A DNA stretch of 64,000 nucleotides, taken from positions 186,001 through 250,000 of the forward strand of contig JADLZK010009202.1 in the NCBI GenBank assembly GCA_015847255.1, read 5' to 3'. Origin of the DNA: Hyparrhenia diplandra (Eukaryota; Streptophyta; Magnoliopsida; Poales; Poaceae). Both the position numbers and the translations under genes were made by a program. Below are positions 35,215 to 46,428 of this stretch, one piece after another. Below the pieces are notes generated by a model. It was not told the DNA's origin, did no database searches, and saw only the letters and a list, made by a program, of their open reading frames with translations. The stretch's first letter is position 1; the number at the start of each line of letters is the position of its first letter.

Positions 35215-35508
35215 GCATGATGCTACTATGGAATTGCTTGGGAAACTACCGAAGCTAGAAATTTTACTTCTTCTTGGTTACTGGACATCAGTTGAGAAAG
35301 AAGACCAATCTCTGGCGGGCGGAATAACATTGGGAAGGCTCGGGGTGGTTACCCTTGAACCGACAAGGAACATCAAATCAATCAAATTTGAGCAAGGAGC
35401 AATGCCCAAACCTGGAGCGGCCGCAGTCACGTGGGAAGTAAACAATGAAATTGAATTTTCTCGGGCTAGGATCTCTCCCAAACATCAACGAGGTCCAGGT
35501 CGAGTTTT
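35215..35508 (+). pseudogene. NLR copy A exon 3, second part (LRR), between MULE and Copia
   Basis: It starts with the right copy of GCATGATGC and continues the LRR coding of copy B (MELLGKLPKLEILLL at about 35229, then IKSIKFEQG near 35376). It contains at least one frame change after about 35410. It ends at the left LTR of the Copia element in the GTTTT target site. Similarity to copy B 57397-57690 is clear. Confidence 0.85.
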
Positions 35509-37317
35509 TGAAGGGAACGGGCGACCAGAGGGGGTGAATGGGAGCCTCAATTAAATTCTTTCGAATTAGATGACTTGTAGCTCTCAAGACCCCTCTGAGC
35601 AAAAAGCACACACCACACGGTATGATCACGACCTTGGATGCAAGGTGGATGAGCTAGAGTTTGCTCTAGACTCACGGCGGATCAACCGAAACCGAATCGA
35701 AACAAACACGCAAGAGACGGAAGAAAACAGCCTGCAGAGTGATCGGACTCACCGACCGGACTCACCGGGCGAAGTCCGGTCCAGCGTCTGGCCGAAGCGC
35801 CCGGCCGGGACGCCTGGCAGACCTCTCGCCGACGACCGGACCGACCGATCGTCAGCTCGGTCGTCGCGTCCGGCCGGAGCGCCCGGTCACCGGCGACGCG
35901 GCGGACAGCACCGGAGCGTCCGGTCAATCCCTGGACGCGGCGTCCCGGTCGTGCGTCGGTCACCCCGACGCGCGCAAGAGCACCCGCCGGGCGGCGACTC
36001 ACCCCAAAATCGATCCAAACTCACTCAAATCGAAACCTCAGGTCACAAGAATTGAGCCATAGCATCTAGGCATGTGGGTGACCATTTCCCCCTTGGAAAT
36101 TTCGAGATTGATGGAGTGAATCGAGAGAAATCGCGGATCACACGAAGAACACACCCAAAAGGTCACCTTGATCCAAAACTCGCCCGATCTACGTGCTCGT
36201 GAGGAATTAGCTCAAACCCTTCGGTGGAAATGATCCTCTCACGTCCTAGCACGAATCAACGCAAGAAAAACAAGATCAAACGGTGCCAAAACGAAGAAAT
36301 CGCGAAGAGAAAAGAGGGGGAGAGGATGAACTCGGGAAGAACAAGTGAAGAACTCAAAATCACAGCTCAAGAACAACAAAGAACACCGATCAATCGATCC
36401 AAACGTCACCCTGTGACAGGCTAATCACAGCTAGCCCTTGCTCTGCAAATCTTGGTACAAATCGGTGGACCTCTCACACCTCGGCCTCAGAACCCTAACG
36501 GAAAATATGAAAATGAGAGGCAAGGGAGAATGAAGGGGTATGCCTCGCTAAATAGCCCCTATTCCCTCCGCCTAAACTACCCCTAGGATACATGAGTCGA
36601 TTTTGTAACCCTAAGGCTATTTCCGTCGACTCGGGTAATCTTCGATCCGACGGCCACCGCGCCTTCCTCACCGGTAGCCTTGCCTCCACGCATCTCCCCG
36701 ATGCCGCCACGTGCCGCCCTTCCGTCCGCCGAACACTTCGGGTTTTGAGGCGCAAACCCGCGAAACCCGCGCCTGTGGTTTTGAGGCACAAACCACCAAA
36801 CCCCGCCCGTGGTTTTGAGGCCCAAACCATGAAACCCGCGCCGATGGTTTTGAGGGCAAACCACCAAACCTCCTCGACACGTGTCACCGCCGTCTTGACC
36901 ACCCGAAGTCGCCAAGTCATCCGAGCTCCCCGCTCCGCCCGCACGCTCGCCGTCTTGACTCGATCGACACGGTCCCCGCCACGCCCTCTTGCATCCGCCG
37001 ATGTCCCGGATGTCACCACCACGGCTAGCCGCCCGGCACCCCGGTCCCTCGGTCCAAGCCTCACGCCCCGTCCTTCACCTCCACGGTCCCGCCCAAGACG
37101 CCCCTCCTTGGCACCTTCACCTCTCCGTCGCCTACCATCTCCGAGCTCCACACCCGCACAACACGAACCAAGAGATACGTCTTGACACACTCCACGTGTG
37201 CCGGTGAACCATAGCCGGCGAAAAAAGATAAAAGAAAAATAGAGAAAGAATGTTGAGTGTTGACAATCACTACATCAAAACTAAACACATTTGAGACAAA
37301 TCAACCATGTGTTCGCA
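35509..37317 (-). repeat. 3' LTR of the Copia element (left side in window)
   Basis: About 1809 bp, near-identical to 44608-46428 apart from small indels and substitutions. It contains a four-unit tandem repeat (GGTTTTGAGGC...AAACC, about 36740-36870) and many CCGGTC-like words around 35750-35990. Plus-strand open frames here are artefacts of GC-rich non-coding LTR sequence. Confidence 0.9.
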
Positions 37318-37328
37318 ATCTCCCCCTT
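37318..37328 (-). other. polypurine tract of the Copia element
   Basis: On the minus strand it reads AAGGGGGAGAT immediately before the TG start of the 3' LTR. This is the expected primer site for plus-strand DNA synthesis. Confidence 0.75.
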
Positions 37329-38690
37329 GATGAGTGCATTGTCAACATTCAACACAAAGACGTAATAAGATAGAAGAAAGCACATCCGGGCAAGCTAAGA
37401 CAACCTAACTCGGATAGCAAACATGGAGCAAAAACTTGGTTTCCAAAGACATGGGCAAAAGGCTCGACACAACCAAGCTAAACAGCTAGTCCTCAAGAAG
37501 AGGTAGAACGGGCTCAACACCACTAGCACGACTCCAAACCAATCTCTACCAATTTCTTTCACACACAAGCTAGACCCTCAAGACAGAGGCAAAGGCTCAA
37601 CACATCTAGCTCAAAGTGGTAAAGAGATACTCCCCCGAGTTACCCCCTTGACTAGTGCGAGCCATCGAAGATACCAATTCACAATCATTTGTCTTTCACG
37701 TCTTTTTGTATCTTTCTCCCCCTTGTTGGCACATGCACTAATCAAGCGATGAAAATGCATGCAAAGTGCAATGAGTGAGCTCCAAGTTTATAGTCATCCA
37801 AATGAGAAGATGCTCTAGGTAGTGTCATGGTAACAAAATCAAGTGCTTAACACGATGCTCAAACTGATCAAAAAGATATGAGATATGACTTGAAAGCATT
37901 TTGATTCAGTTTTAAGCATTTTTAAAAGGTGTCCACCACAAAGAATGGCACATAGCATAAGTAAGCTGGAAATCTACCAAGTGCTACACATGTATATCAA
38001 GAGGACTACCCCAAGCAAAGTTTATCCATCATGCCAAAGAAAGAACCAACACTTGCCAACAACATTTTAAGATTATCGAGATTTAGCGGATACAAGCATT
38101 GGTCCAAAGACATGAGTGCGAGTGGTTATCCACAACCGTCGCCTTTACTAATCAACCATGTCAAGCCTATGCATGTGAGCAATCGAAGCTTAAGACAATG
38201 GTCCGGGTCAAACACTACCAAGCTCAGTTCAACTCAAGTGCAATGAGAAGCAGTCCCAAGACTTGGATGTGGGACGGTATGGACCCATCTCAATCTTTTC
38301 CATACACTTAACTTAGATTTCAGATTTTAGCATATGAAAGCATGTGGTCATCTAAGCAAGTGTATAACTCAGTGAATGAGACATAGTCACCTTAGCATAC
38401 ATGATAAGCACAAAGGATCTCAACAACTTAAACATGCTAGGAACTATCTCAATGGTGAACATTTTGCAAGATTCATCGTTGTTAAGCAAGTTCACATGAA
38501 AACAGCTTTGCTCATAACATATACCAATTGAATGTAAGGAGCACAAGCTATAAGCACCAACAAGTAATTGTTACACTAAACGAGCATAGTCTCATTGTGA
38601 TCAATATAACCAAGAAGCTCAAGATGCAAAAGTGTACATGATGAATGCAATATGATACAAGATGATGCACAAAGTAAAGCAACCTAGCAC
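37329..38690 (-). other. Copia 3' untranslated internal region, no gene
   Basis: About 1.35 kb lies between the RNase H remnant and the 3' LTR. Short open frames have no recognisable domain. Maximus/SIRE elements often have a long region here, but no envelope-like frame is visible. Confidence 0.55.
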
Positions 38691-40200
38691 TACAACCGTA
38701 CATCAACCACGCAGAGCTACCCCTCAAAAGGGATAGCACACGCCCAACTCTCCTCGGCCGGGCAAAACGGACTTGATCTAATGGCTTGGTGAAAATGTCC
38801 GCAACTGTTGTTCTCGGTACACATCTTTGAACATCTATATCCCCTTTCTCCCCGGTGATCTCTCGGAAAAGTGGTACCTCACCTCTATGTGTTTGGTCGG
38901 GAATGCAGGATGGGTTCTTGGCTACACTCACGGCTCCCATGCTATCACACAACAAGGGTACACGTGAAAAGCTCAAACCAAAGTCTCTCAAAGTGGCAAC
39001 CATCCACAACAAATTGGGAACAACAAGCAGCAGCAGCAGAATATACTGCTTCAACAAATGACCGAGCGACACCGCATCGCTTACGAGACGACCAAGACAC
39101 AAGAGAAGTACCAAGAAACCGACAAGTACCGAAGTGGACTTTCTATGCATACGATCACCAAAGATAATCGAATCAGAATAGCCAACCGGGAGAGAGTGGA
39201 AGAAGCCGAAAGTACCATAGGCCAAAGTCGGGGTAAACTGCAAGTACCGAAGATCCTCTTCACCGCCTCGATAGTGAGAGATGCGCGGCGAAGATCGAAA
39301 CGTCTTGCGCCAGAGGCACACAAAGAACTGGATGTCGGGCGCGTCGCCGCCGTACAAAGGCGAGCCGATCATGCTTCGTACTCCCTTTGGTCCACGGCTT
39401 CTCCATCCTTGTCTTCGCCCAGTGGCCGCCGCCGTCGACATGGGCGCCGAAAGAGGCTTGGCCTCACCCATGCGAAACTTGCGGATCATGTCCTTCGTGT
39501 ACTTGCCCCGGTGTACGAAGATCCCATCCTTGGTTTGCTTGATTTGAAGTCCAAGGAAGTAGGTCAACTCGCCCATCATGCTCATCTCGAACTCCCCGCT
39601 CATAATCTCGCAAAACTCGATACCATAGCATGTGAAGAGCCACCAAAGATGATATCATCCACATATATCCGGGACTAGGAGTATGTCATTGCCCTTCCTA
39701 AGCGTAAACAAGGTCTTGTCTACAGCCCCCATCACAAAACCCTTAGCTAATAGGAAAGCTTTCGGTCGCTCATACAGGCTAGGGGGGCTTGTTTCAGCCA
39801 TACAAGGCCTTGTACAACTTGTACACATAGTCCGGGTGCTTAGGATGCTCAAACCCCCGGGGTTGCCTCACATACACCTCCTCCTCTATGAACCCATTCA
39901 GAAAGCACTCTTGACATCCATCCGAAGAGTTTGAAACCCTTCGAGGCCGCGAAAAGCAAGCAAGATCCTAATGGCTTCTATGCGGGCTACAGGAGCAAAG
40001 GTTTCCTCATAGTCTATTCCCTCTTTCTCGACAAAACCCCCGGGCAACTAATCGGCTTTGTTTCTCACAACCACCCCATCCTCACTGTTTTGTTCTTAAA
40101 CACCCACTTGGTTCCTATGAGATGACACCGAGCCGAGGTGGCACTAAGATCCGCACTTGGTTTCTCTCAAAGTTTTGCAACTCTTCATGCATGGCATTGA
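38691..40200 (-). pseudogene. Copia reverse transcriptase and RNase H remnant
   Basis: Minus-strand pieces include the RT catalytic box VDDIIFGG (near 39655-39630). GELTYFLGLQIKQ (near 39570) follows it, and a KGNDILLVP segment precedes it. RNase H-region motifs are CDSMGAVSVAKNP (near 38930) and DIFTKPLDQV (near 38790). They lie in different frames because of several indels, so the polyprotein is broken. Its normal role is copying the element RNA into DNA in virus-like particles. Confidence 0.8.
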
Positions 40201-40690
40201 CCCAATCCGAATCAGATAAAGCCGTGTCAACATCTTTGGGCTCAATAGTGGAAACGAATGCGTAATGAGCAAAATGACACATGGCATAAGATTTGGAACG
40301 AAGTTACCCTTTGATCAAGCCCTCCAATCATGGTCTCCTCGGGGTGACGACGCTGAATGTGCCGAGGCGCCAGGCGCGTAGATGTCGCCTCCCCTCGACC
40401 GGATCGGGAACCTCCTCAAGCGCAGCCGTCTTGCCTTGAGGAGGCCGCTCCACGGGACCCCGTGAAGTAGTGGTAGAAAGGTCTGGTCCGCGGAGCGCCG
40501 CCGCCGCCGCAGGTCGATCGGGGCAAGCGGTGGAGTCGCCGGGATCACCCCAGCCAACGCCTTCCCCGCTCCTCCTCCACAAAGATGCTCGCCTCCATCT
40601 CATCCTTTCCCCGCACACTCAAACACGTAAGAGGAACAAGGCGCTAGCCTCATCGAAAGTAACCTCACATGTCTCTACAACGCGGTTAGT
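40201..40690 (-). pseudogene. Copia integrase-RT linker, degraded
   Basis: A GC-rich proline/arginine-rich stretch lies between the integrase C-terminal box and the RT. No domain is visible, and frames on both strands are short. Confidence 0.45.
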
Positions 40691-41820
40691 CTCAAGATTT
40701 AGAACTCGTAAGCATGTGAGTGCAAAGCATATCCAAGGAAAATGCCATCACCTGATCGAGACTCAAACTTGTCGAGATTACCTTGCTTGAGAATGAAACA
40801 CCCGCATCCAAACACACGGAAGTGACTCACCTTGGGCAATCTCCCAAACCGCAGCTCATATGATGTCTTCTTGGTAAAAGCACGAAGGAAAATGCGGTTG
40901 GAAACATGGCACGCTGTGTTGATTGCCTCAGCCCAATACTTCCTGAGTCTTGTGTTCATCGAGCATGGTCCTTGCCATCTCCACAAGCGTCCGGTTCTTC
41001 CGCTCAACAATCCCGTTCGCCAAGGAACATAAGGGCTAGAAAAACTGGTGCTCGACACCCAAGTTAGCACAAAGAGACTCGAATCGAGAGTTCTTGAATT
41101 TCGTGCCATTGTCACCGCGAATCGCTCGAATGGTCTGTCTCTCGTAACTCAGTTCTCGGCCTCAAAATCAGATCACGAGCAAAACCAAAAGCCTCATCTT
41201 TGCCCTCCATGAAAAAGACCCAAGAGTATCTTGAAAAATCGCCAACGATCACTAGACAATACCACTTCCCACCGACCGACTCACCCGAGATGGACCAATC
41301 GTGTCCATGTGAAGGATCTCTCCGGTCTCGAGGTCATAACTGAAAATCGGGTGGTGGGAAGCGCATACCATCTTCCCGTGACGGGGCGGGGTGGCAAACC
41401 AAATCTTTCTCAAATTTGAGTTTAGGCAATCCTCGGATCGATCCATTGAACTCAACCTCGCAAGGAGGTCGAAGCTCAAGTGACCTAGTCTCCTATGCCA
41501 CTTCCACAAATCGAGGAGGACCCGCCAACAAGCAACAAGATGTGCCAAAGCCTCGAGAAAAATCAGCACGAAAGACTTGCCCAAATGGCACAATCCAGCA
41601 AATGAGATCATCGCGAGAGTCCAAAACTCGAGAACACCCAACCTTAAAGCGCACCTCATACCCATCCGCCATGAGCCGAGAGACGTAAAGGGTTGAAGTG
41701 AAGGTTGGAGACGAGCGCCACATCCTTGAGTACAAAGTGGTCATTGATCCCGATTGACCCTCGAGATAGAATCTTCCTCTCGTTGTCGCCCCCGAAAGTG
41801 ATGTACTCTTTTCGCCTTCA
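40691..41820 (-). pseudogene. Copia integrase remnant
   Basis: Minus-strand motifs in order are the zinc-binding segment WHRRLGHLSFDLLARL (near 41545), then LHMDTIGP (near 41310, first catalytic Asp of the DDE core). The C-terminal VSHFRVFGCGCF and GIFLGYALHSHAYEF segments lie near 40830-40700. The frame changes between them, so this integrase is not intact. Confidence 0.8.
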
Positions 41821-42640
41821 TGGGGGTGAGGCCGAGAACCACTTTGAGTTACCGGTCATGTGTCGAGAACAGCCGGAGTCAATGAGCCACATGTCCTCCG
41901 GCCTTCCAAGCAGATCAACGATAGAACATGGGATGAGCATATGGAACAACACTGGGGTTAGTAAACTTGGAAGAGTACCAGTGTTGACCATCTTGCCCCA
42001 AATATGCATTAGGCAAAACAACCATCCCACGCCCCATCTTACCAAACTGCTTACCACGCACAACAAAGCGTGGTGCACTCCTCTTATCAACCTCAAAGCT
42101 CCCAAAGCGAGGATCTACATCCACTCGCGGAGCACGACCACCACCAAACGGTCTCTCACAAACCGTGGTCCAAACCTCTCGAGGCCTCCTACCTTCAAGC
42201 CTAGCAAACCGCTCTCGAACCGACCGCACACCCCTCTCATACATGCCAAGTGGTGGGTGATACATGTCACGGTTCTCAAACTCCACTCGACGCCTAGCAT
42301 CCCTCTTCCTCCTAAAGCAAAACTCAACCAAGTGACCATCTCTCTGACAATACTCACAGTGATACCTCACCTCTCTCTTGGGTGGTGGTTGGTTCACTCT
42401 CTTGGGTGGATGGTTCACTCTTGTTGTGGTCTTGGCCTTAGGAAGGGTTTCCTCAGGGATCCTGGGCAGAGTGTCAAGTGGGTTCTTGAGGTGGTTCGGT
42501 TTGGGAAGCCACACTTGTTTAGGAGGTGGAGTCTTTGTGGGCTCTTGAGGATGCCATCTTGCACAATGGGTTCGGTAGGCTTAGGTGGAGTGATCTTGGT
42601 CAATTTGGGAGTGTTTGTTGGTTTCTCACTCGAGCTCAAA
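41821..42640 (-). pseudogene. Copia second zinc knuckle and aspartic protease remnant
   Basis: A CCHC knuckle (YHCEYCQRDGHLVEFC, near 42364-42317) is followed by the protease active-site segment WLIDSGCSRHMTG (near 41895-41855), where DSG is the catalytic triplet. They lie in different frames. Confidence 0.8.
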
Positions 42641-44560
42641 CCACTACCTTGACCAACCTTGCCATAAATGACTTCTCCCTTCCCACCTATAGCAAAGCCT
42701 AAACCCGATGTGTCGTCCCCCCCTCTTGAACCGACTCATCATCATGCCAAGCTGCGGCTCTCCACAAGACACCCAACTCAAGACAGAGCGAAGATACTTG
42801 ATCTCCTCTTCGACTCTCCCCTTGTCATGCCTACAAGACATGAGCTCCAACTCCAAAGCTTCACACTTAGCACATCCCAAAGACGGTGCTACCCGAGTTG
42901 GCCTTCTCGTTTGCAAAGAAGCTTGGCCTTCTCTTCGCCAACTCGGATCGCAAGTCGACAAGACTTGCACGCACTCAACAGCGTCGGCCTAGACTTCAAA
43001 TCAACGTGCTCATCTAGCAAGGCCGAATACTTGACCGCAAAGACATGATACTAGACATATGCACGGCGCAAGCATCACACTCCGTCTCATCGAGACATTG
43101 ACAGCTTCCTAAGCAGCTCTATCTCCCGTCACGCCCATCTCCCACTTCTCCTTGTACTCCTTTCTCTCCCTAGCGGCACGCTTTAAGCAACTTCTCTTGA
43201 CACACAAGCGCATCGCCCAAAGATTCAACCTCATTGGAGAGAGATTCGATTGTAGGAGGTACCCGGAGGAGGAAGAGTCGTTGCCGTTTGGCTTGGCGCT
43301 ATCGGTCACCGCCTCCATCGAGGGGCCATGGTGCAAAAGCCCCGGGCTTGAGTCGGTGAAGAAGCAAAGTCCATTCAGCTTGTCCTCAACCTTTTTCGCC
43401 GGACTCCTCATCGCTTGAAGAAGATTGCTCGTCCGAGGAGTCGTTGTCGAGGTCGCCGAGGGAGGCAAGGAAGGCGTGCTTGTGCCCTTGGCACGCTTTT
43501 GAGGTACTTCTTCTTGATCGCCTCCTTGTCGAATCCCTTCTTGGACTTGTGCTTGCCGGAGGTGTACTCGCGCTTGTCCTTGCGCTTTTGTCGGCGTCGT
43601 ATTTGCCGGAGTAGTACTTTTCGCCGAGTACTTGTCCTTGCTCTTCTTGGGGCAGGCGGCAACGGTGGTCCGGATCCCCGCGACTCGAAGCATCCGCCCT
43701 TGGAAGCACCGCCACGCCGACGGTTCATGCGGTTGTTGTGGAATCGCGAGAATCGGCCGATGACTAGTGCAAGCTCATCATCCCCAAGGCTCTCCATCTC
43801 GCTCCTCCGTCACGCATACACCAAGGAAGACAAGGCGAAAGAAATGCGGAAGGGTTAGCGTAAGAACTGGAACCGCTCTTACCGAGAGACGAGTGCAACA
43901 TTCGGCGCCGATGGGTTCTTGAGCCGCCGATCTCGGGCCTCAATCTCGAAGACTTGAGCTTCTTTGTAGAGCTCGCCGGGAGTGAGGGTGTCGTAGTTGG
44001 CGGACTCCATGATCGCGACACCTTCACATCCCACACCTTCCGATCCAAAGCGCATAAGAGCCGCAGACGCCTTCTCGTGCTCGCCCAACCTCTCCGAAGG
44101 CTTGTTCGCACGAAGCTTGTTGCGCATCGCCTCAAACCTAGCAAAGAGAGAATCGATGGTCTCGCCATCAAGTTGGATGAGGTTATTGTACTCTCTCTTG
44201 TAGGTTTCGAGAGGCGGGCCTTGACTTGTGGGGTTCCCTCATGGTAGCTCTCGAGAGTCTTCCACACCTCTCTAGCGGTCTCACAAGTGGCTACCCTCTC
44301 AAACTCGCTCTCCTTGAGGCTCGAGAACAAGACACTCCTCGCTCGGTTGTTGGCATTGTGTTGGGCTATTTGATCCTCACCCACTCGAGCGGCAAGCACT
44401 TGGTAGTTCTCATCCTCAACGATCTCCCACACTCTCCAATCTATCCCCATGAGATGCGCTTGCATCTTAATCTTCCAATAGGGATAGTTGGTGCCATCGA
44501 ACTCCCGGAGGCTTGCCACCAAAGTGACCAAACCTCTCCATGTCGCTTTTCTCAGGATCA
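42641..44560 (-). pseudogene. Copia gag remnant
   Basis: The minus-strand N-terminal portion contains FDGTNYPYWKIKMQAHL (near 44510), typical of Copia gag, then ETAREVWKTLE (near 44270). A decayed CCHC knuckle lies near 43690, followed by a serine/aspartate-rich tail (LASLGDLDNDSSDE near 43450) and a CxxC-poor linker with KYLRSVLSWVS (near 42780). Several frameshifts break it. In an active element it would form the particle shell. Confidence 0.78.
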
Positions 44561-44591
44561 AGAACCGGGTTAAAGTGGATTTGATCCTTAA

Positions 44592-44605
44592 CCTGCCCGA
44601 TACCA
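44592..44605 (-). other. primer-binding site of the Copia element
   Basis: On the minus strand it reads TGGTATCGGGCAGG two bases inside the 5' LTR. It resembles the initiator-methionine tRNA complement TGGTATCAGAGC used by most plant Copia elements, with changes at the inner end. Confidence 0.75.
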
Positions 44606-44607
44606 AT

Positions 44608-46428
44608 TGAAGGACCGAAACGGCGACCGTGAGGGGGTGAATGGGAGCCTCAATTAAATTCTTTCGAATTAGATGACTTGTAGCTCTCACGACCCCTGAG
44701 CAAAAAGCACACACCACACGGTATGATCACGACCTTTGATGCAAGGTGGATGAGCTAGAGTTTGCTCTAGACTCACAAATGGATCAACCGGAAACCGAAC
44801 GAAACAAACACGCAAGAGACGGAAGAAAATGCCTCGCAGAGTGATCGACTCACCGACCGGACTCACCGGGCGAAGTCCGGTCCAGCGTCCGGCCGAAGGC
44901 CCCGGCCGACGCCTCGGGCATCTTCTCGCGCCAGACGCGACCGACCGGACCGACCGGTCAGCCTGGTCGCGGCGTCCCGGCCGGAGCGTCCGGTCACCCC
45001 CCGCGACTACGACAGCACCGGAGCGTCCGGTCAATCCCCGACGCGGCGTCCGGCCGCGCGTCCGGCCACCGACGATGCAGGAAAGCAGCACCGCCGCGGC
45101 GACTCACCCCAAAATCGATCCAAACTCACTCAAATCAAACCTCGTGTCACAAGAATTGAGCCATAGCATCTAGGCATGTGGGTGACCATTTCCCTTGGAA
45201 ATTTCGAGATTGATGGAGTGAATCGAGAGAAATCGCGGATCACACGAAGAACACACCCAAAAGGTCACCTTGATCCAAAACTCGCCCGATCTACGTGCTC
45301 GTGAGGAATTAGCTCAAACCCTCGGTGGAAATGATCCTCTCACGCCCCAGCACGAATCAACGCAAGAAAAACAAGATCAAACGGTGCCAAAACGAAGAAA
45401 TCGCGAAGAGAAAAAGAGGGGAGAGGATGAACTCGGGAAGAACAAGTGAAGAACTCAAAATCACAGCTCAAGAACAACAAAGAACACCGGACAATCGATC
45501 CAAACGCCACCCCGCGGATGGGGCTAATCACAGCTAGCCCTTGCTCGCAAATCTTGGTACAAATCGGTGGACCTCTCACACCTCGCCCTCAGAACCCTAA
45601 TCGGAAAATATGAAAATGAGAGGCAAGGGAGAATGAAGGGGTATGCCTCGCTAAATAGCCCCTATTCCCCTCCGCCTAAACTACCCCTAGGATACATGAG
45701 TCGATTTTGTAACCCTAAGGCTATTTCCGTCGACTCGGTAATCTTCGATCCGACGGCCACCGCGCCTTCCTCACCGGTAGCCTTGCCTCCACGCACTCCC
45801 CCGATGCCGCCACGTGCCGCCCTTCCGTCCGCCGAACACTTCGGGTTTTGAGGCGCAAACCCGCGAAAACCCGCGCGCGTGGTTTTGAGGCACAAACCAC
45901 CAAACCCGCCCCGTGGTTTTGAGGCCCAAACCATGAAACCCGCGCCGATGGTTTTGAGGGCAAACCACCAAACCTCCTCGACACGTGTCACCGCCGCCTT
46001 GACCACCCGAAGTCGCCAAGTCATCCGAGCTCCCCGGCCCGCTCGCACGCCGCCGCCTTGACTCGATCGACACGGTCCTCGCCACGCCCCTCTTGCATCC
46101 GCCGATGTCCCGTGATGTCGCCCACCACGGCTAGCCGCCCGGCACCCCGGTCCCTCGGTCCAAGCCTCACGTCCGGCCCTTCACCTCCACGGTCCGTCGG
46201 CCCAAGACGCCCCTCCTTGGCACCTTCACCTCTCCGTCGCCTACCATCTCCGAGCTCCACACCCGCACAACACGAACCAAGAGATACGTCTTCGACACAC
46301 TCCACGTGTGCCGGGTGAACCATAGCCAAGCGTAAAAGATAAAAGAAAAATAGAGAAAGAATGTTGAGTGTTGACAATCACTACATCAAAACTAAACACA
46401 TTTGAGACAAATCAACCATGTGTTCGCA
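44608..46428 (-). repeat. 5' LTR of the Copia element (right side in window)
   Basis: About 1821 bp, the partner of 35509-37317, bounded by TGAAGGACCG and TGTTCGCA and followed by GTTTT. The same four-unit GGTTTTGAGG repeat occurs at about 45840-45980. The low divergence between LTRs suggests a fairly recent insertion. A rate was not calculated. Confidence 0.9.

Larger units (their letters stand above)
35509..46428 (-). mobile_element. 10.9-kb Ty1/Copia retrotransposon, probably Maximus/SIRE lineage
   Basis: Two long terminal repeats (35509-37317 and 44608-46428) run TG...CA in the + strand reading and are flanked by GTTTT duplications at 35504-35508 and 46429-46433. Coding is on the minus strand in Copia order: gag, protease, integrase, reverse transcriptase, RNase H. 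A serine/acid-rich gag tail and a second CCHC knuckle resemble the Maximus/SIRE lineage. All reading frames are interrupted, so it is not autonomous as written. Confidence 0.88.

Noticed and set aside
35570..37207. Several overlapping frames of 70-230 codons in the left LTR and the same in the right LTR
   Set aside because: They are Pro/Arg-rich frames in GC-rich non-coding LTR DNA, present on both strands and repeated in both LTRs.
38855..39678. Plus-strand frames in the Copia RT region
   Set aside because: They are antisense shadows of the minus-strand reverse transcriptase and RNase H.
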